Source of the DNA: Simiduia curdlanivorans
Lineage (GTDB): Bacteria; Pseudomonadota; Gammaproteobacteria; Pseudomonadales; Cellvibrionaceae
Length of the DNA stretch: 64,000 nucleotides
NCBI RefSeq assembly: GCF_030409605.1
Contig: NZ_JAUFQG010000004.1
Span: forward strand, 1-64,000
Direction: 5' to 3'
The position numbers and the translations under genes are program-made. Under the pieces are notes generated by a model. The model ran no database searches. It was not told where the DNA came from and saw only the letters and a list, made by a program, of their open reading frames with translations. Of this stretch, positions 1-9,512 are shown piece after piece. Every line of letters begins with the position of its first letter. The first letter of the stretch is position 1.

Positions 1-1188
1 GCCGTCCTTTGCGCATCAGCTCTGGCGGCAAGGCCGAGATATCATTCGCCGTGGCCACCACAAACACCGGTTGCTTGCGCTCCGCCTGCCAAGTCAACAA
101 GCTGCCCAACAAGCGCTTGCTGGTGCCGCCGTCGCTGGATTCAGAGGCTATGCCTTTTTCCAATTCGTCCATCCACAAAACACAGGGCGACATACGTTCG
201 GCCAAGGCCAGTGCCTCGCGCAAATTGCGCTCAGACTCGCCGTGAAATTTATTGTATAGCGCGCCGAAATCTAACCGTAATAGTGGCAAACCCCAAGGCC
301 TGCCACCGCTTTCGCCGCCAGACTTTTACCGCTGCCCTGCACGCCCAGCAACATAACGCCTTTAGGTTTATCTCGAATCGAATTATCGGTAAAGGCTTGT
401 TGTCGGCTGTTGAGCCACTGTTTTAGTTTAACCAGCCCGCCCACCTCGGCAAAACTGGCGGTATCGAACTCGAAAGACACTACGCCGTCGAGATTTAACA
501 ATTCAAATTTAGCCTTGTTGACATTGGGTAGATCAGATTCGGTAATGGCACCGTCATCGACAATGGCTGAGTGCACCAACTTTCGCACATCGGCAAAACT
601 TAAGCCGCGTAAATTACTCACCATTCGCGCCAGCGTTTCATTGTCTGCTTTCACTCGCTGACCCTTTTCACTCCACAACTTTGCCTCTTCGCGAATGATG
701 GTCATAATTTGCTCATCAGAGGGCATAGCGAGTGAAAAGCGCGCGGCAATGCGGGAGAGTTCGGGTGGCAAGTCTAGGGCGTGACTGACCAGCACCAAAG
801 AATGGCGATTCTGACTTTGTGCTAAGGCTATATCTTTTAATAACCGCACCGTTTTTGGGTTGCCCGCGAGATAGGGGTGAAAGTCACAGAGCACCACTAC
901 GGCTGGGTGACTCATGGTTTTGATGTGACGCAATACATCCTCCGGCTCCTGCTGAGCATTGGTTGCAAGACTAACGCCATCGGTAGGCCCAAAGCCTAGG
1001 CGCACCAAGCCTTCGGTCACCGTCCAGCGATACACAGGCCGGCTGCGCAGGCGCCCGCGCTCACTCATCGAGGCCTCTGAGATAGCGCGCTGAATGGTCT
1101 CTAGTGCCCGCATTTCATCGTGCGTTTCCAACAGTATTAGCGGCGTTTTAGCGCCCAACATCAAACCTATATCTCTCACATCCGTCAT
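1..1188 (-). pseudogene. Ycf46-like AAA+ ATPase, frameshifted and cut by the window edge
   Basis: This is a AAA+ ATPase of the Ycf46 type: an N-terminal domain of about 260 residues followed by an AAA module. The Walker A motif GVQGSGKS is intact. Just after it the frame runs into a TAG at 271-273. Skipping to the next frame restores a perfect AAA sequence through Walker B (CVLWMDE) and sensor 1 (VVATAND) to the window edge. The break lies at about 291-298, where the plus strand reads CCCCAAGG and one more A (CCCCAAAGG) would mend the frame. The ATG at 1186-1188 is preceded by GGGAG, whereas the longer upstream extension has no such site. The cellular role of this family in proteobacteria is not known to me. 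A sequencing error in the A run is as likely as true inactivation. Confidence 0.8.
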
Positions 1189-1355
1189 GCGGGTCTCCCT
1201 TTTTTGTCCCCACTGCGATCCAAAACAGCCATTGCACACAGCGCAAGTTTGGCTGCTAGACTCAAGATTGCCATTCTAGCACTAGCTCCCTTGAACACCA
1301 TGAGGCCAGACTAAATGGCTCCACGCGCGCCAAAAGTTCGAAAGGCCGAAGCACT

Positions 1356-3771
1356 GTGAAGATTAAACATAAACTAAGCGCACTACTCTCCCTGCTACTG
1401 CTCGTTTCCACAACAGCTGTGATTGTGCTAGCGCTGTCGTGGGCCAGTGAAAATTTTAAGCAAAACGCCTTGAATGATATTCGGTCGGCGCTCGAACTGA
1501 GTTCACAACAACTCAAGAGCGAGCTCTCTGTGGTTAACCAGAGCTTGGATATCTATATACATTCGCGCGAAGTACAAAGCGGCGACCCCAGTATTTTTCT
1601 GCCCTACCTTCAAGGCGAAATCAAACGCCAGCAACCGCACTTCGAAAAATTTATTTACGGGCTGCCGAATGGCACTTTTTACAACACCGCCGGCGGCAAC
1701 CCGCACCTCGGCATGCTGAGAAGTTTCGATGACGACAATGCCAAAGCACCTCCCTATAACATTGCACAACGGGATTATTGGCAAGCGACGATCGCTCAAA
1801 ACAGCGCTGCACTTCCCGTCACTTTCGTCTCACAGCCCATGATCTCCTACACCACGGGCAAGCGCCAAGTGGTGGTAGCCAGTGCCATCGTGGCAGAGGG
1901 TTCAGTGATCGGGCTCTTGGGTGTCAGCCTATACTGGCGCGATATTGAGGCTAGCCTCGAGCGACTAAAAGCAAACTATTTCTCGCGCTTCGACTGGCCC
2001 GCGCGCCTGATGCTAACCGATCGAGAAGGCAATTATTGGTATCACTGGAATCCGGAAAAAGTGGTACAAAAACTGGCCGATGAGAACGGCCAGTCGGTAC
2101 TGGATAACTCGGGCCAGCCGATGTCATTGATTTCTAACATTAAGGATGAACATATTAGCGAGCTGACCGAAGTCTATAGCGGCAATCTCAAATCGGGCGT
2201 CAATGTCGTAAGGTTTCGCACTCAGCAAGATAAGCCCGGCCTCTATTTTATTTATGAAATTATTCCACACAGTGATTACGTTTTGGGCCTAATCGTCAGT
2301 CGAGACGAATTGTTAGGACCGCTCACTCAACTGCAGCAAAAGTACGCCTGGCTGTTAGGCATCATTGTCATTTGTGCCTGGGTGGCGGCGATTTTTATAG
2401 CGCACTTAATTTCCGCGCCCTTGGAAAGGCTGACCCACGCCGTTAATGCACTGAGCAAAGGTAAAATGCTGCCCATTGCCAGCAATCACCACTTAGATGA
2501 AATTAGACTGCTTAGCCAAGCCTTCGAGAACATACGCCATAAATTCATTGAGCGGGAATCTGATCTCGCCACCAGCGAAAGTCGATTCGAGTATGCGATG
2601 CAGGGCGCTAACGATGGTCTGTGGGATTGGAACCTCGCAAATGACGAAGTGTTCTACTCCCCGCGCTGGATTACCATGCTGGGTTACGAACCGGAGGGGT
2701 TCGGCACTAGCACCTCGAAATTCTTTCAAGTTATTCATCGGGATGACAAAAAGAAAGTCATACACAAAGCCGACGCCTATTTGAGTGGAAAAATCGATAA
2801 ATTTCGCATGACGTTGCGTTTAAAAACATAAAGATGGCCACTATGTTGACGTGTTATCGCGAGCCTTCGCGGTTAGAGACCCGAGCTCGGGCAAGACGAT
2901 AAGATTGGTAGGAACCCATGTTGATATATCGGAACAAGTCGCATTTGAAGCAAAAATAAAAGGCCTCAATGAAGACCTCGAAAAACGCGTTGTCAGCCGC
3001 ACCGAAGATTTAATGCTGGCCAAAGAAGCCGCACTTAAGGCGCAGGCCGCGGCGGAGGAGGCCAATCTAGCCAAGAGTCGTTTTTTGGCAAACATGTCAC
3101 ACGAATTGCGCACGCCGCTGAATTCAATTAATGGTTTCGCGGATCGATTAATTACACGCTTAGAGGGCGTTATAGAGCCCCGCCATATGGACGCGCTAAA
3201 AACCATTGCGCGAAATGGCCGTCAGCTTCTCCATATTATCAACGATATTTTGGACACCCAGGGCATCGACAGCGGTGACATCACGTTAAAGTATTCACTC
3301 GTTTTGGTTCCTGAGTTATTCGATCAACTGGCTAGATCCTATAAAGATAAGGCGGATGAAAAAGGCATTGCCTTGCATTTTAAATACCCAGACGATATCG
3401 ATCATCGCAGCATCTATGCAGACCCCATTAGAATCCGACAAATTCTCGATAACCTACTTAACAACGCGGTTAAATTCACCGACCAAGGCAGTGTTTCCAT
3501 AAGCGCCCTGGTGGCAAACCACCAACACAAACCCGGCATGCGCTTCGATATCCAAGACACAGGGCGGGGTATCGAAATACCCATCTTAGATTCGCTGTTC
3601 ATGCCCTTTACCCAAGCGGACAACTCCGTAAACCGACTCATCTCTGGCACAGGCTTAGGCCTGACCTTGGTTAAATTATTGACAGAAATGCACAATGGCG
3701 CGGTAACCGTGCAGTCCGAGCTCGGCAAGGGCAGCACTTTCTCGGTTTGGATTCCAGACCAAAAGCCGTAA
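1356..3771 (+). pseudogene. Cache-HAMP-PAS sensor histidine kinase, frameshifted
   Basis: This encodes a membrane sensor histidine kinase in two reading frames. The first frame (GTG at 1356) gives a transmembrane segment near residues 8-28, a large extracytoplasmic dCache-like region to about residue 310, a second membrane helix near 330-351, a HAMP region and a PAS domain (MLGYEPEGF). It stops at 2829-2831. The second frame continues from about 2827 with the PAC end (RLVGTHVDISE), a coiled coil, the H-box (MSHELRTPLNSI), N-box (DNLLNNAVKFT) and G-boxes (DTGRGIE, GTGLGLTL), ending at 3771. An A run of five at 2822-2826 would give one intact protein of about 800 residues if it held four. No receiver domain or partner regulator is adjacent. 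It is divergent from the AAA+ gene, which is also frameshifted. Confidence 0.85.
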
Positions 3772-3799
3772 ACTAAGGTTTTGCCTTTGGGGACTCCCT

Positions 3800-4456
3800 A
3801 TGATCAACAGCCCTATGGCCAACCGCCGCCTCAGCTTGCTAGACCAGCTGATTGTCGAAGCGGACGCCGCCCTGAGAACCCTGCAGCGAGGCCATACCGC
3901 CGCTCGCGCCTGCCCAGCCGACAAACTGGCGCAACCGGAGCTGTCTGCGCAAGAGGCGCGCCATGCCGCCGGTTTGATGCGGGTCAACCACGCTGGCGAG
4001 GTTTGCGCCCAAGCCCTATACCAGGGCCAGGCCCTAACCGCTAAATTACCCGAGGTCAGGGCCGAAATGGCACAGGCTGCGGCGGAAGAGATCGATCACC
4101 TAGCTTGGTGCGAACAGCGGCTAAAGGAGCTGAACAGCCGGCCCAGCCTGCTCAACCCGGCTTGGTACGCGCTGTCTTTTGGTATAGGCGCAGCGGCCGG
4201 GCTGATTAGCGACCGCGTCAGCTTGGGGTTTGTCGCGGCCACGGAAGATCAGGTGTGCCGTCACCTCGACGGCCACTTAGACAGCCTGCCGGAACAAGAC
4301 TCGAAGAGCCGAGAGATTGTTAGCCAAATGCGCGCCGACGAAGCTAGGCACGCGGAAGCGGCGCGCACAGCAGGCGGCTATGAGTTTCCTGCGCCCATCA
4401 AATCTTTAATGACTGCAACCGCAAGCCTCATGACCGCGACTAGCTATCGGATATAA
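3800..4456 (+). CDS. coq7: 3-demethoxyubiquinol 3-hydroxylase Coq7
   Basis: Coq7 is a membrane-associated di-iron hydroxylase that carries out the late C6 hydroxylation of the ubiquinone ring. All six expected ligands can be seen: Glu67 (in VNHAGEV), Glu97 and His100 (EEIDH), Glu149 (TEDQV), and Glu181 and His184 (DEARH). The length of 218 residues matches the short bacterial form. The ATG at 3800 has GGGGA seven bases upstream. The gene is followed after 11 bases by msrC. This is a confident family assignment. Confidence 0.95.
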   Translation: MINSPMANRRLSLLDQLIVEADAALRTLQRGHTAARACPADKLAQPELSAQEARHAAGLMRVNHAGEVCAQALYQGQALTAKLPEVRAEMAQAAAEEIDHLAWCEQRLKELNSRPSLLNPAWYALSFGIGAAAGLISDRVSLGFVAATEDQVCRHLDGHLDSLPEQDSKSREIVSQMRADEARHAEAARTAGGYEFPAPIKSLMTATASLMTATSYRI

Positions 4457-4467
4457 GAGATCGAACC

Positions 4468-4944
4468 ATGCCAAGCACAGACAAAAAATTGATGTACCAA
4501 AGGCTGCTCCAAACGTGCCAGTCACTAACCGAGGGCGAAACCGATGAAGTGGCGGTTATGGCGACCCTCGCCTGCGAAATTCATCACGCGATTCCCTATA
4601 GTCACTGGACCGGCTTCTATCGCGTTACTGAGCCCAACCTACTAAAAATCGGGCCTTACCAGGGAGGCCACGGCTGTCTACAAATTAGCTTTGACCGCGG
4701 CGTATGCGGCAAAGCTGCACAAGAAAATGCGGTACAACTGGTGGACGATGTGCATAGCTTGCCCTACCACATTGCCTGCTCCAGCTCGACGCTGTCGGAG
4801 CTTGTCTTGCCCATTGCCGATGCCACGGGTCGCGTTAGAGCCGTGTTAGATCTAGACTCTAACGACCCTGCCGCCTTTTGCGCTGATGACGTAGAGGGCC
4901 TAACGGCACTAATCAATTTGGTAAGCGTTTGTTACAGAAGCTGA
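4468..4944 (+). CDS. msrC: Free methionine-(R)-sulfoxide reductase, GAF type
   Basis: This is a single GAF-domain protein of 158 residues that reduces free L-methionine-(R)-sulfoxide in the cytoplasm as part of oxidative damage repair. Cysteines 70, 80 and 104 lie in GHGC, RGVC and HIAC. Their spacing of 10 and 24 residues equals that of the three redox cysteines of the E. coli enzyme. The motif context (PYQG, RGVCG, SELVLPI) is typical of the family. It follows coq7 closely, and its last codons overlap the proposed TTG start of the next gene, so coq7, msrC and the binding protein may be co-transcribed. Confidence 0.9.
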   Translation: MPSTDKKLMYQRLLQTCQSLTEGETDEVAVMATLACEIHHAIPYSHWTGFYRVTEPNLLKIGPYQGGHGCLQISFDRGVCGKAAQENAVQLVDDVHSLPYHIACSSSTLSELVLPIADATGRVRAVLDLDSNDPAAFCADDVEGLTALINLVSVCYRS

Positions 4945-5708
4945 GTCATGCAGTATTCACGGCGATACTCCTCGCGGCTATCGTCAGCGAGGCCAAAGCC
5001 GACACCATTGAGTTGAGAGCTGACGACTGGTGCCCCTACACCTGCGCCTCGAGCGAACATCAGGGCCTATTGGTGGAGATAGCCACGCACATTTTCACTG
5101 CCGCAGGCCACAGGGTAAATTTTCGCACCGTGCCCTGGACGCGAGCAGTGCTCGAGGTTCAACACCATCAAGCCAACGGCCTCATTGGCGTCACACCGGC
5201 GGAAGCGCCCTCGCTGCTTTACAGCGCCGAACCGCTTATGTACGCAGAAGATCATTGGTTTGTTAGGGCTGACAATCCTTGGCGCTTTGATGATTTAACA
5301 TCCTTAGCTGGGATAAAACTGGGCGCCACAGAGGGCTATAGTTACGGCCAGGATATCGATGCTTACATTGCTCAACATAAATCCGATGCCGATAAGGTCC
5401 AACTTTACATTAGCGACGTTTCTCTGCAGCGCAACCTGCGCAAACTCCAGCGGGGAAATATCGACGTATTGCTAGAGGATTGTCGCGTGGTCACGCGCGC
5501 CGTGCAGCGACACAAAAAGAAAGTGGCTTTGGTTAGCGCTGGCCTCGCCTCTCAAATAGGCCTCTATATAGGTTTCGCGGCCGATCATCCTAAGTCGAAA
5601 CACTATATAGAATTGCTTAACAAAGGTTCGCGCGCGTTAATCGAAAGCGGCGAGCTGGCGCAAATGCTCGCTCGCTACCCCGCCACCCTGTGTCAAGGGA
5701 ATCGCTAA
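4929..5708 (+). CDS. Orphan periplasmic solute-binding protein (SBP_bac_3 type)
   Basis: This is a secreted amino-acid-type binding protein of 259 residues. It has an N-terminal signal peptide (hydrophobic AVFTAILLAAIV, cleavage near EAKA) and then the two-lobe fold with the early sequence ADDWCPYTC and a GLIGVTP segment. No ABC permease or ATPase is next to it, so it may act as a sensor-type or stand-alone binding protein; its ligand is unknown. The only sensible in-frame start is TTG at 4929, which overlaps the end of msrC by 16 bases. The ATG at 4948 is in another frame. The stop overlaps the stop of the convergent OsmC gene. Confidence 0.75.
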   Translation: MLQKLSHAVFTAILLAAIVSEAKADTIELRADDWCPYTCASSEHQGLLVEIATHIFTAAGHRVNFRTVPWTRAVLEVQHHQANGLIGVTPAEAPSLLYSAEPLMYAEDHWFVRADNPWRFDDLTSLAGIKLGATEGYSYGQDIDAYIAQHKSDADKVQLYISDVSLQRNLRKLQRGNIDVLLEDCRVVTRAVQRHKKKVALVSAGLASQIGLYIGFAADHPKSKHYIELLNKGSRALIESGELAQMLARYPATLCQGNR

Positions 5709-6130
5709 AGTTCGGTCTCTATAATTTCAACCGAATGACTTAACTGCACGCCAGCAGCCTCGAGCATGATGGATGCCGAACAGTATTTAGTCGCGGACAA
5801 CTCAACGGCTTTTTGTACTTGATTGGCCTTCAGGCCCTTGCCAGATACGATAAATTTCAAATGAATCTTGGTGAAAGGCGATGGCACGGCATCGGCGCGT
5901 TCAGCTTGCAACTCAACCCGGCAATCGCTAACCGCTTGCCTAGATTTTTTCAAAATTCCAATCACATCAAAAGACGCACAACCACCTAAGCCAAGCAGAA
6001 TCATCTCCATGGGGCGAACGCCCATGTTCCTGCCGCCATGATCCGGCGCGCCATCCATTACTACGGCATGGCCGCTGCCCGACTCGCCTAAAAACATGAC
6101 GCCATCTACCCACTTTACCGTCGCCTGCAT
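5705..6130 (-). CDS. OsmC family protein, YhfA-like
   Basis: This is a small OsmC-fold protein of 141 residues that closely follows E. coli YhfA in its start (MQATVKW), its GESGSGH segment, its PMEMILLGLGGCASFDV segment and its TKYCSAS segment. The two conserved cysteines of the OsmC fold (in GGCAS and KYCSA) are present, which fits a thiol-dependent peroxidase-like or related role; YhfA itself has no settled function. The ATG at 6128-6130 is preceded by GGAAG, and a GTG nine bases further upstream is the alternative. It converges on the binding protein gene with overlapping stop codons, and lies upstream of and divergent from vfr. Confidence 0.88.
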   Translation of the reverse strand: MQATVKWVDGVMFLGESGSGHAVVMDGAPDHGGRNMGVRPMEMILLGLGGCASFDVIGILKKSRQAVSDCRVELQAERADAVPSPFTKIHLKFIVSGKGLKANQVQKAVELSATKYCSASIMLEAAGVQLSHSVEIIETEL

Positions 6131-6454
6131 AGCTTCCACTCTTTATTAATGCCGATCAAACAAGGCGCGCAGATTAACATAGACAGGCTATCGGCTCCAT
6201 GTATCCACTCGCCGTCTAGGCCGATAACCTTAGTAAAAACAAGGCTATTGCCACTTTTTCCGCGCAATTCACCACCAAAGTGTGACTATGAAAGCTAACT
6301 AGTTCACACTATTGCACGCTTTATTCGACTTGCAGGAAAGCTGTGCTAAGGCCTCGCTGGCACCAAGCGCAGATAAACGCCATAATCAGGGCTGGCTCAC
6401 AAGGCCTAATAACCAAAGCATTTGGTAACAAACGCAAATAAAAAGGGGTTCACT
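6131..6454. other. Intergenic region between osmC-like gene and vfr
   Basis: These 324 bases hold the divergent upstream regions of the OsmC-like gene and vfr. A CRP/Vfr-like site is annotated separately. No small open reading frame with a convincing ribosome binding site and no tRNA or terminator was found. No clear -35/-10 pair was recognised. Confidence 0.6.
6289..6309 (+). promoter_or_regulatory. Putative CRP/Vfr binding site upstream of vfr
   Basis: The right half, ACTAGTTCACAC, fits the Vfr half-site WNYAGWTCACAT at all but the last base. The left half is weak. A second, well matched TGTGA half-site lies just upstream at 6281-6285, so AGTGTGA (6279-6285) and TCACACT (6304-6310) form a perfect 7-base inverted repeat with 18 bases between. 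The spacing of the two good halves is longer than the classical N6, so binding is an inference. If real, it would point to autoregulation of vfr, as in Pseudomonas. Confidence 0.35.
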
Positions 6455-7090
6455 TTGGTCGCCGTATTGACACCACACATTCAAAACGTAGACAAGTTTT
6501 TAGAGCATTGTCATCGCCGCCGCTATCCGGCAAAAACCACGATTATTTATGCGGGAGACAAAAGCGATTCGCTCTACTACATAGTCAAAGGCTCAGTGAC
6601 CGTACTGATCGAAGATGACGATGGCCATGAAATGATTGTTGCCTATTTAAATGATGGTGACTTCTTTGGCGAGATGGGTCTGTTCGAAGACGACGCCGAT
6701 GCCCGCAGCGCATGGGTCAGAGCCAAGACTGAGTGCGAAGTAGCCGAGATCAGCTACGCGAAGTTTCACGAATTAGTGGCGACTCACCCAGAATTCCTAT
6801 TTGCCCTGTGCAGCCAGATGGCGAACCGACTAAGAAATACCACACGCAAAGTCGGCGACCTCGCGTTTTTAGATGTCACCGGGCGCGTTGCTCGAACGCT
6901 GCTAGACCTCTGCAAAGAACCCGATGCCATGACGCACCCAGATGGCATGCAAATTAAAATCACACGTCAAGAGATAGGTCGCATCGTTGGCTGCTCGCGG
7001 GAAATGGTGGGGCGGGTGTTGAAAACCTTAGAAGAACAAGGCTTAGTCTCCGTCAAAGGCAAAACCATGGTGGTGTTTGGCACCCGCTAA
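6455..7090 (+). CDS. vfr: cAMP receptor protein (Vfr/CRP)
   Basis: This is a global cAMP-dependent transcription regulator of 211 residues. The cyclic-nucleotide domain carries DFFGEMGLFE and the arginine-serine pair (ARSAWVRA) that contact cAMP. The C-terminal winged helix contains the recognition helix SREMVGRVLK within GCSREMVGR. The sequence is nearly identical to Pseudomonas Vfr over the DNA-binding half. The chosen start is TTG at 6455, with AAGGGG eight bases upstream, giving an N-terminus (MVAVLTP) like that of Vfr (MVAITHTP). The longer frame from 6422 also begins with TTG but lacks a ribosome binding site. It is monocistronic or leads into the lipoprotein gene 30 bases downstream. 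Confidence 0.93.
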   Translation: MVAVLTPHIQNVDKFLEHCHRRRYPAKTTIIYAGDKSDSLYYIVKGSVTVLIEDDDGHEMIVAYLNDGDFFGEMGLFEDDADARSAWVRAKTECEVAEISYAKFHELVATHPEFLFALCSQMANRLRNTTRKVGDLAFLDVTGRVARTLLDLCKEPDAMTHPDGMQIKITRQEIGRIVGCSREMVGRVLKTLEEQGLVSVKGKTMVVFGTR

Positions 7091-7120
7091 CAGATCTCCC
7101 CGACAAAAGGACCCGCATTA

Positions 7121-8095
7121 ATGCACAGGACGCGAGCTTTACGCCAATTTGCAGCTCTGTTGGGCTTGGTATTAGGCGTCATCGGCTGCGATGACGCCTC
7201 GATACCCACACAGAAAGTGATCACCGGAACCGCGCAATTATCTGAGCCAAGCAAACTACCGCCAAACAGTAAACTTCAGGTGGTTCTCGAAGACATCAGT
7301 CGCGCAGATATTGCCGCACAACCCATTGCCGATCTAGAACAAGACGCCACCCAGCCACTCAACTTCGCCCTGAGCTACAATCACGATCACCTGCAACCCA
7401 ATCGACGCTACAACCTCAGAGGCCGCATTGTCGACGCCCGTGGCGAGCTACTGTGGGTAACCGATAGCCAGCTATCGCCGCCGGCATCAAATACCCCCGT
7501 CACCTTGAAGCTGGTGGCCGTACCCAGTCGATCAGTGCCGCCCCAATCGTTATTTTATCAATGTGAAAAGCACAGCCTATTGGTAAAAATAGAGGGCGAA
7601 AGCGCCTCGCTATTTTTAGGTGAGAGGGTGTTTGCGCTGCATAAAATGATGACGGCCTCCGGCATTCACTATCAATCTGAGGAAGCGGACTTTTGGAGTA
7701 AGGGCGACGAGGCCTTTTTAACCATCGCCGGCGAGTCTCGCCAGCACTGTACGCTACAGCCGCAAGCGCTTTCGCTCGCGGCCGCCGAAGGTGCAACGCT
7801 TTGGGCAAGCGGCAATGAACCGCCTTGGTTGTTAATCCGAACCAAAGACGACGCCCTAACGCTGACGCAAGATTATGGCGCAGAGGTTTTAACCTTTCAT
7901 CACCTAATTGAAAAGACACATAACAGCAACATCATTCAACTTAAGGCTGAATCTGAAGATCAAGCCCTGACCGTTTTGATCGAACAAAAAGCCTGTGCTG
8001 ATACCATGAGCGACCGGGTCTACCCTTTAACACTCGCCCTTGAATTCAATGAAACAAAGCTCAGCGGTTGCGGCCAAAACCTGACTCAATCTTAG
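7121..8095 (+). CDS. YbaY/COG3650-like lipoprotein
   Basis: This is a predicted lipoprotein of 324 residues with a signal peptide ending in the lipobox VIGC (Cys23). Residues from about 30 to 130 resemble the YbaY/YscW-type beta-rich domain (GTAQLSE, PPNSKLQVVLEDIS). The middle has an MliC-like segment with a cysteine pair (YQCEKHS, RQHCTL). The C-terminal third matches the COG3650 pattern (SGNEPPWLL, ACADTMSDRVYP, SGCG). Such proteins sit in the envelope and their function is unproven. The stop codon overlaps the stop of the convergent kinase gene. The order of modules was judged by eye. Confidence 0.75.
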   Translation: MHRTRALRQFAALLGLVLGVIGCDDASIPTQKVITGTAQLSEPSKLPPNSKLQVVLEDISRADIAAQPIADLEQDATQPLNFALSYNHDHLQPNRRYNLRGRIVDARGELLWVTDSQLSPPASNTPVTLKLVAVPSRSVPPQSLFYQCEKHSLLVKIEGESASLFLGERVFALHKMMTASGIHYQSEEADFWSKGDEAFLTIAGESRQHCTLQPQALSLAAAEGATLWASGNEPPWLLIRTKDDALTLTQDYGAEVLTFHHLIEKTHNSNIIQLKAESEDQALTVLIEQKACADTMSDRVYPLTLALEFNETKLSGCGQNLTQS

Positions 8096-9369
8096 TTGCC
8101 TAAGGCTACTTTTAGATCATTTTCCGGCTGTGCAATGGGCAAATACAGCGTAAAACAACTGCCCTGCCCCTCGCGCGACTCCACTTTAATTTCACCCCTG
8201 TGCATTTGAACAATACCGTAAGACACCGATAAGCCCAGACCCGTGCCCTCGCCCACGCGTTTGGTGGTGAAAAATGGATCGAAGATCTTGCGCTTCACCT
8301 CGGCACTCATACCCACACCGTTGTCGGTAACACTTAACCACACTTGGCTATTATCCGCGCTCATACCCGATTTAATAACAATCTCGCCAAACTCTGGCAG
8401 TGATTGCCCGGCATTAACCAGTAAATTCAACAGCACCTGATTGATTTGAGGCGCAATGCATTGCACCGGCAATATATCCCCCAGCTCCAAGCGCACATTA
8501 CATTTGTATTTCAGCTCGTTACTCACGATATTCAAACTTGAGCGCAACAGTTGATGTAGATCCTCCTGCTGCCAGGCCTTCTGCTCGGGGTGAGCAAAGC
8601 CCTTCAGGTCACCGACAATTTGCTTTACCCGCAACACCCCCTGCATAGACTCGGCAATTAAGTGGGTGGTGTCTTCACGTAAATAGGGTACGTCGATACG
8701 CTGTTTCAGCAGCATCAAGTCCCGCTTTAACTCGACGTCGGGAATCAAATCATCGAGCGCTTCATAAGCTTCCAGTAACCGCCACAAATCACCCAGATAG
8801 GCCTTTAAGGTATCGAGGTTTGAATTGATATAGCCAACCGGGTTGTTAATTTCGTGCGCCACCCCAGCCGCCAGCTGCCCTAAACTGACCATTTTCTCGG
8901 CCTGAATGAGCTGCGACGTCGCCTCTTGAAGCCGGTCATTGGCAGACTCCAGCTCCAAGGTGCGATCTCGAACCCGAGACTCTAGGTGCTGTTCGCGGTT
9001 ATGTAAGGCGAGATGGGTGCGCACGCGAGCCAACAGCTCATCGCGATTAAAAGGGGTTGAAACATAGTCGGCTGCGCCCAAATGAAAGGCTCTACTGATG
9101 GTGTTTGGCTCGTTGTCGGCGCTCAACACAATGACCGTCGGCACGCGCGCCAAGCCCAAATGGGGCAGCTCTTGTAACACGTCAAAACCTGACTTTTCCG
9201 GCATATTCAAATCGAGCAGCACGAGATCAATACTCTCTCGCGTCACGACTTTCAGGCATTCGGCGCCGTTTGCGGCCTCATACAACTCAGGAAATTCGTC
9301 GGCCAAAATATGGCGCACTAACTTTCGGTTAATATCGTTGTCATCGACGAGCAAAATGACTTGCGGCAT
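8092..9369 (-). CDS. Hybrid response regulator-histidine kinase (REC-HisKA-HATPase)
   Basis: This is a soluble signalling protein of 425 residues with no membrane segment. An N-terminal receiver domain has its acidic pocket in LLVDDND and the phosphoacceptor Asp53 in LLDLNMP. A coiled coil (about 125-160) leads to a HisKA domain with His172 (GVAHEINNP) and a HATPase domain (LLNLLVNAG, DNGVGMS, GEGTGLGLS). The lysine that normally precedes the PF of a receiver is replaced by threonine (VSTPF), so the receiver may be altered in activity. ATG at 9367-9369 is preceded by GGGAG. It faces away from the candidate RNA at 9483-9814 and from the HTH-REC gene, with which it may form a pathway; that link is inferred from position only. 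Confidence 0.88.
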   Translation of the reverse strand: MPQVILLVDDNDINRKLVRHILADEFPELYEAANGAECLKVVTRESIDLVLLDLNMPEKSGFDVLQELPHLGLARVPTVIVLSADNEPNTISRAFHLGAADYVSTPFNRDELLARVRTHLALHNREQHLESRVRDRTLELESANDRLQEATSQLIQAEKMVSLGQLAAGVAHEINNPVGYINSNLDTLKAYLGDLWRLLEAYEALDDLIPDVELKRDLMLLKQRIDVPYLREDTTHLIAESMQGVLRVKQIVGDLKGFAHPEQKAWQQEDLHQLLRSSLNIVSNELKYKCNVRLELGDILPVQCIAPQINQVLLNLLVNAGQSLPEFGEIVIKSGMSADNSQVWLSVTDNGVGMSAEVKRKIFDPFFTTKRVGEGTGLGLSVSYGIVQMHRGEIKVESREGQGSCFTLYLPIAQPENDLKVALGN

Positions 9370-9482
9370 GGGCAGCTCCCTGTGGCCCAATTTTTAATAG
9401 CCACAGTAAACCCCAGATTGGAAAGCGTTTGCAAGCGCGCAATAGGGCGAAAAAAGCTCTTGCCAAGCCGTTTATTACAGGC

Positions 9483-9512
9483 AAAAAAAAGCCCTCTATA
9501 ACAACTGAGGGC
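9483..9512 (-). terminator. Intrinsic terminator of the candidate RNA
   Basis: On the minus strand a 6-bp stem (GCCCTC with GAGGGC, plus-strand 9507-9512 and 9491-9496) with a 10-base loop is followed directly by eight T residues (plus-strand A run 9483-9490). No minus-strand protein gene ends here, so it must end an RNA or act as an attenuator. Confidence 0.8.

Noticed and set aside
2819..2825. In-frame T TTA AAA heptamer at the kinase frameshift, as a programmed -1 frameshift site
   Set aside because: A -1 slip enters the wrong frame. The downstream half needs a +1 shift (or one A fewer), so programmed -1 frameshifting does not explain the break.
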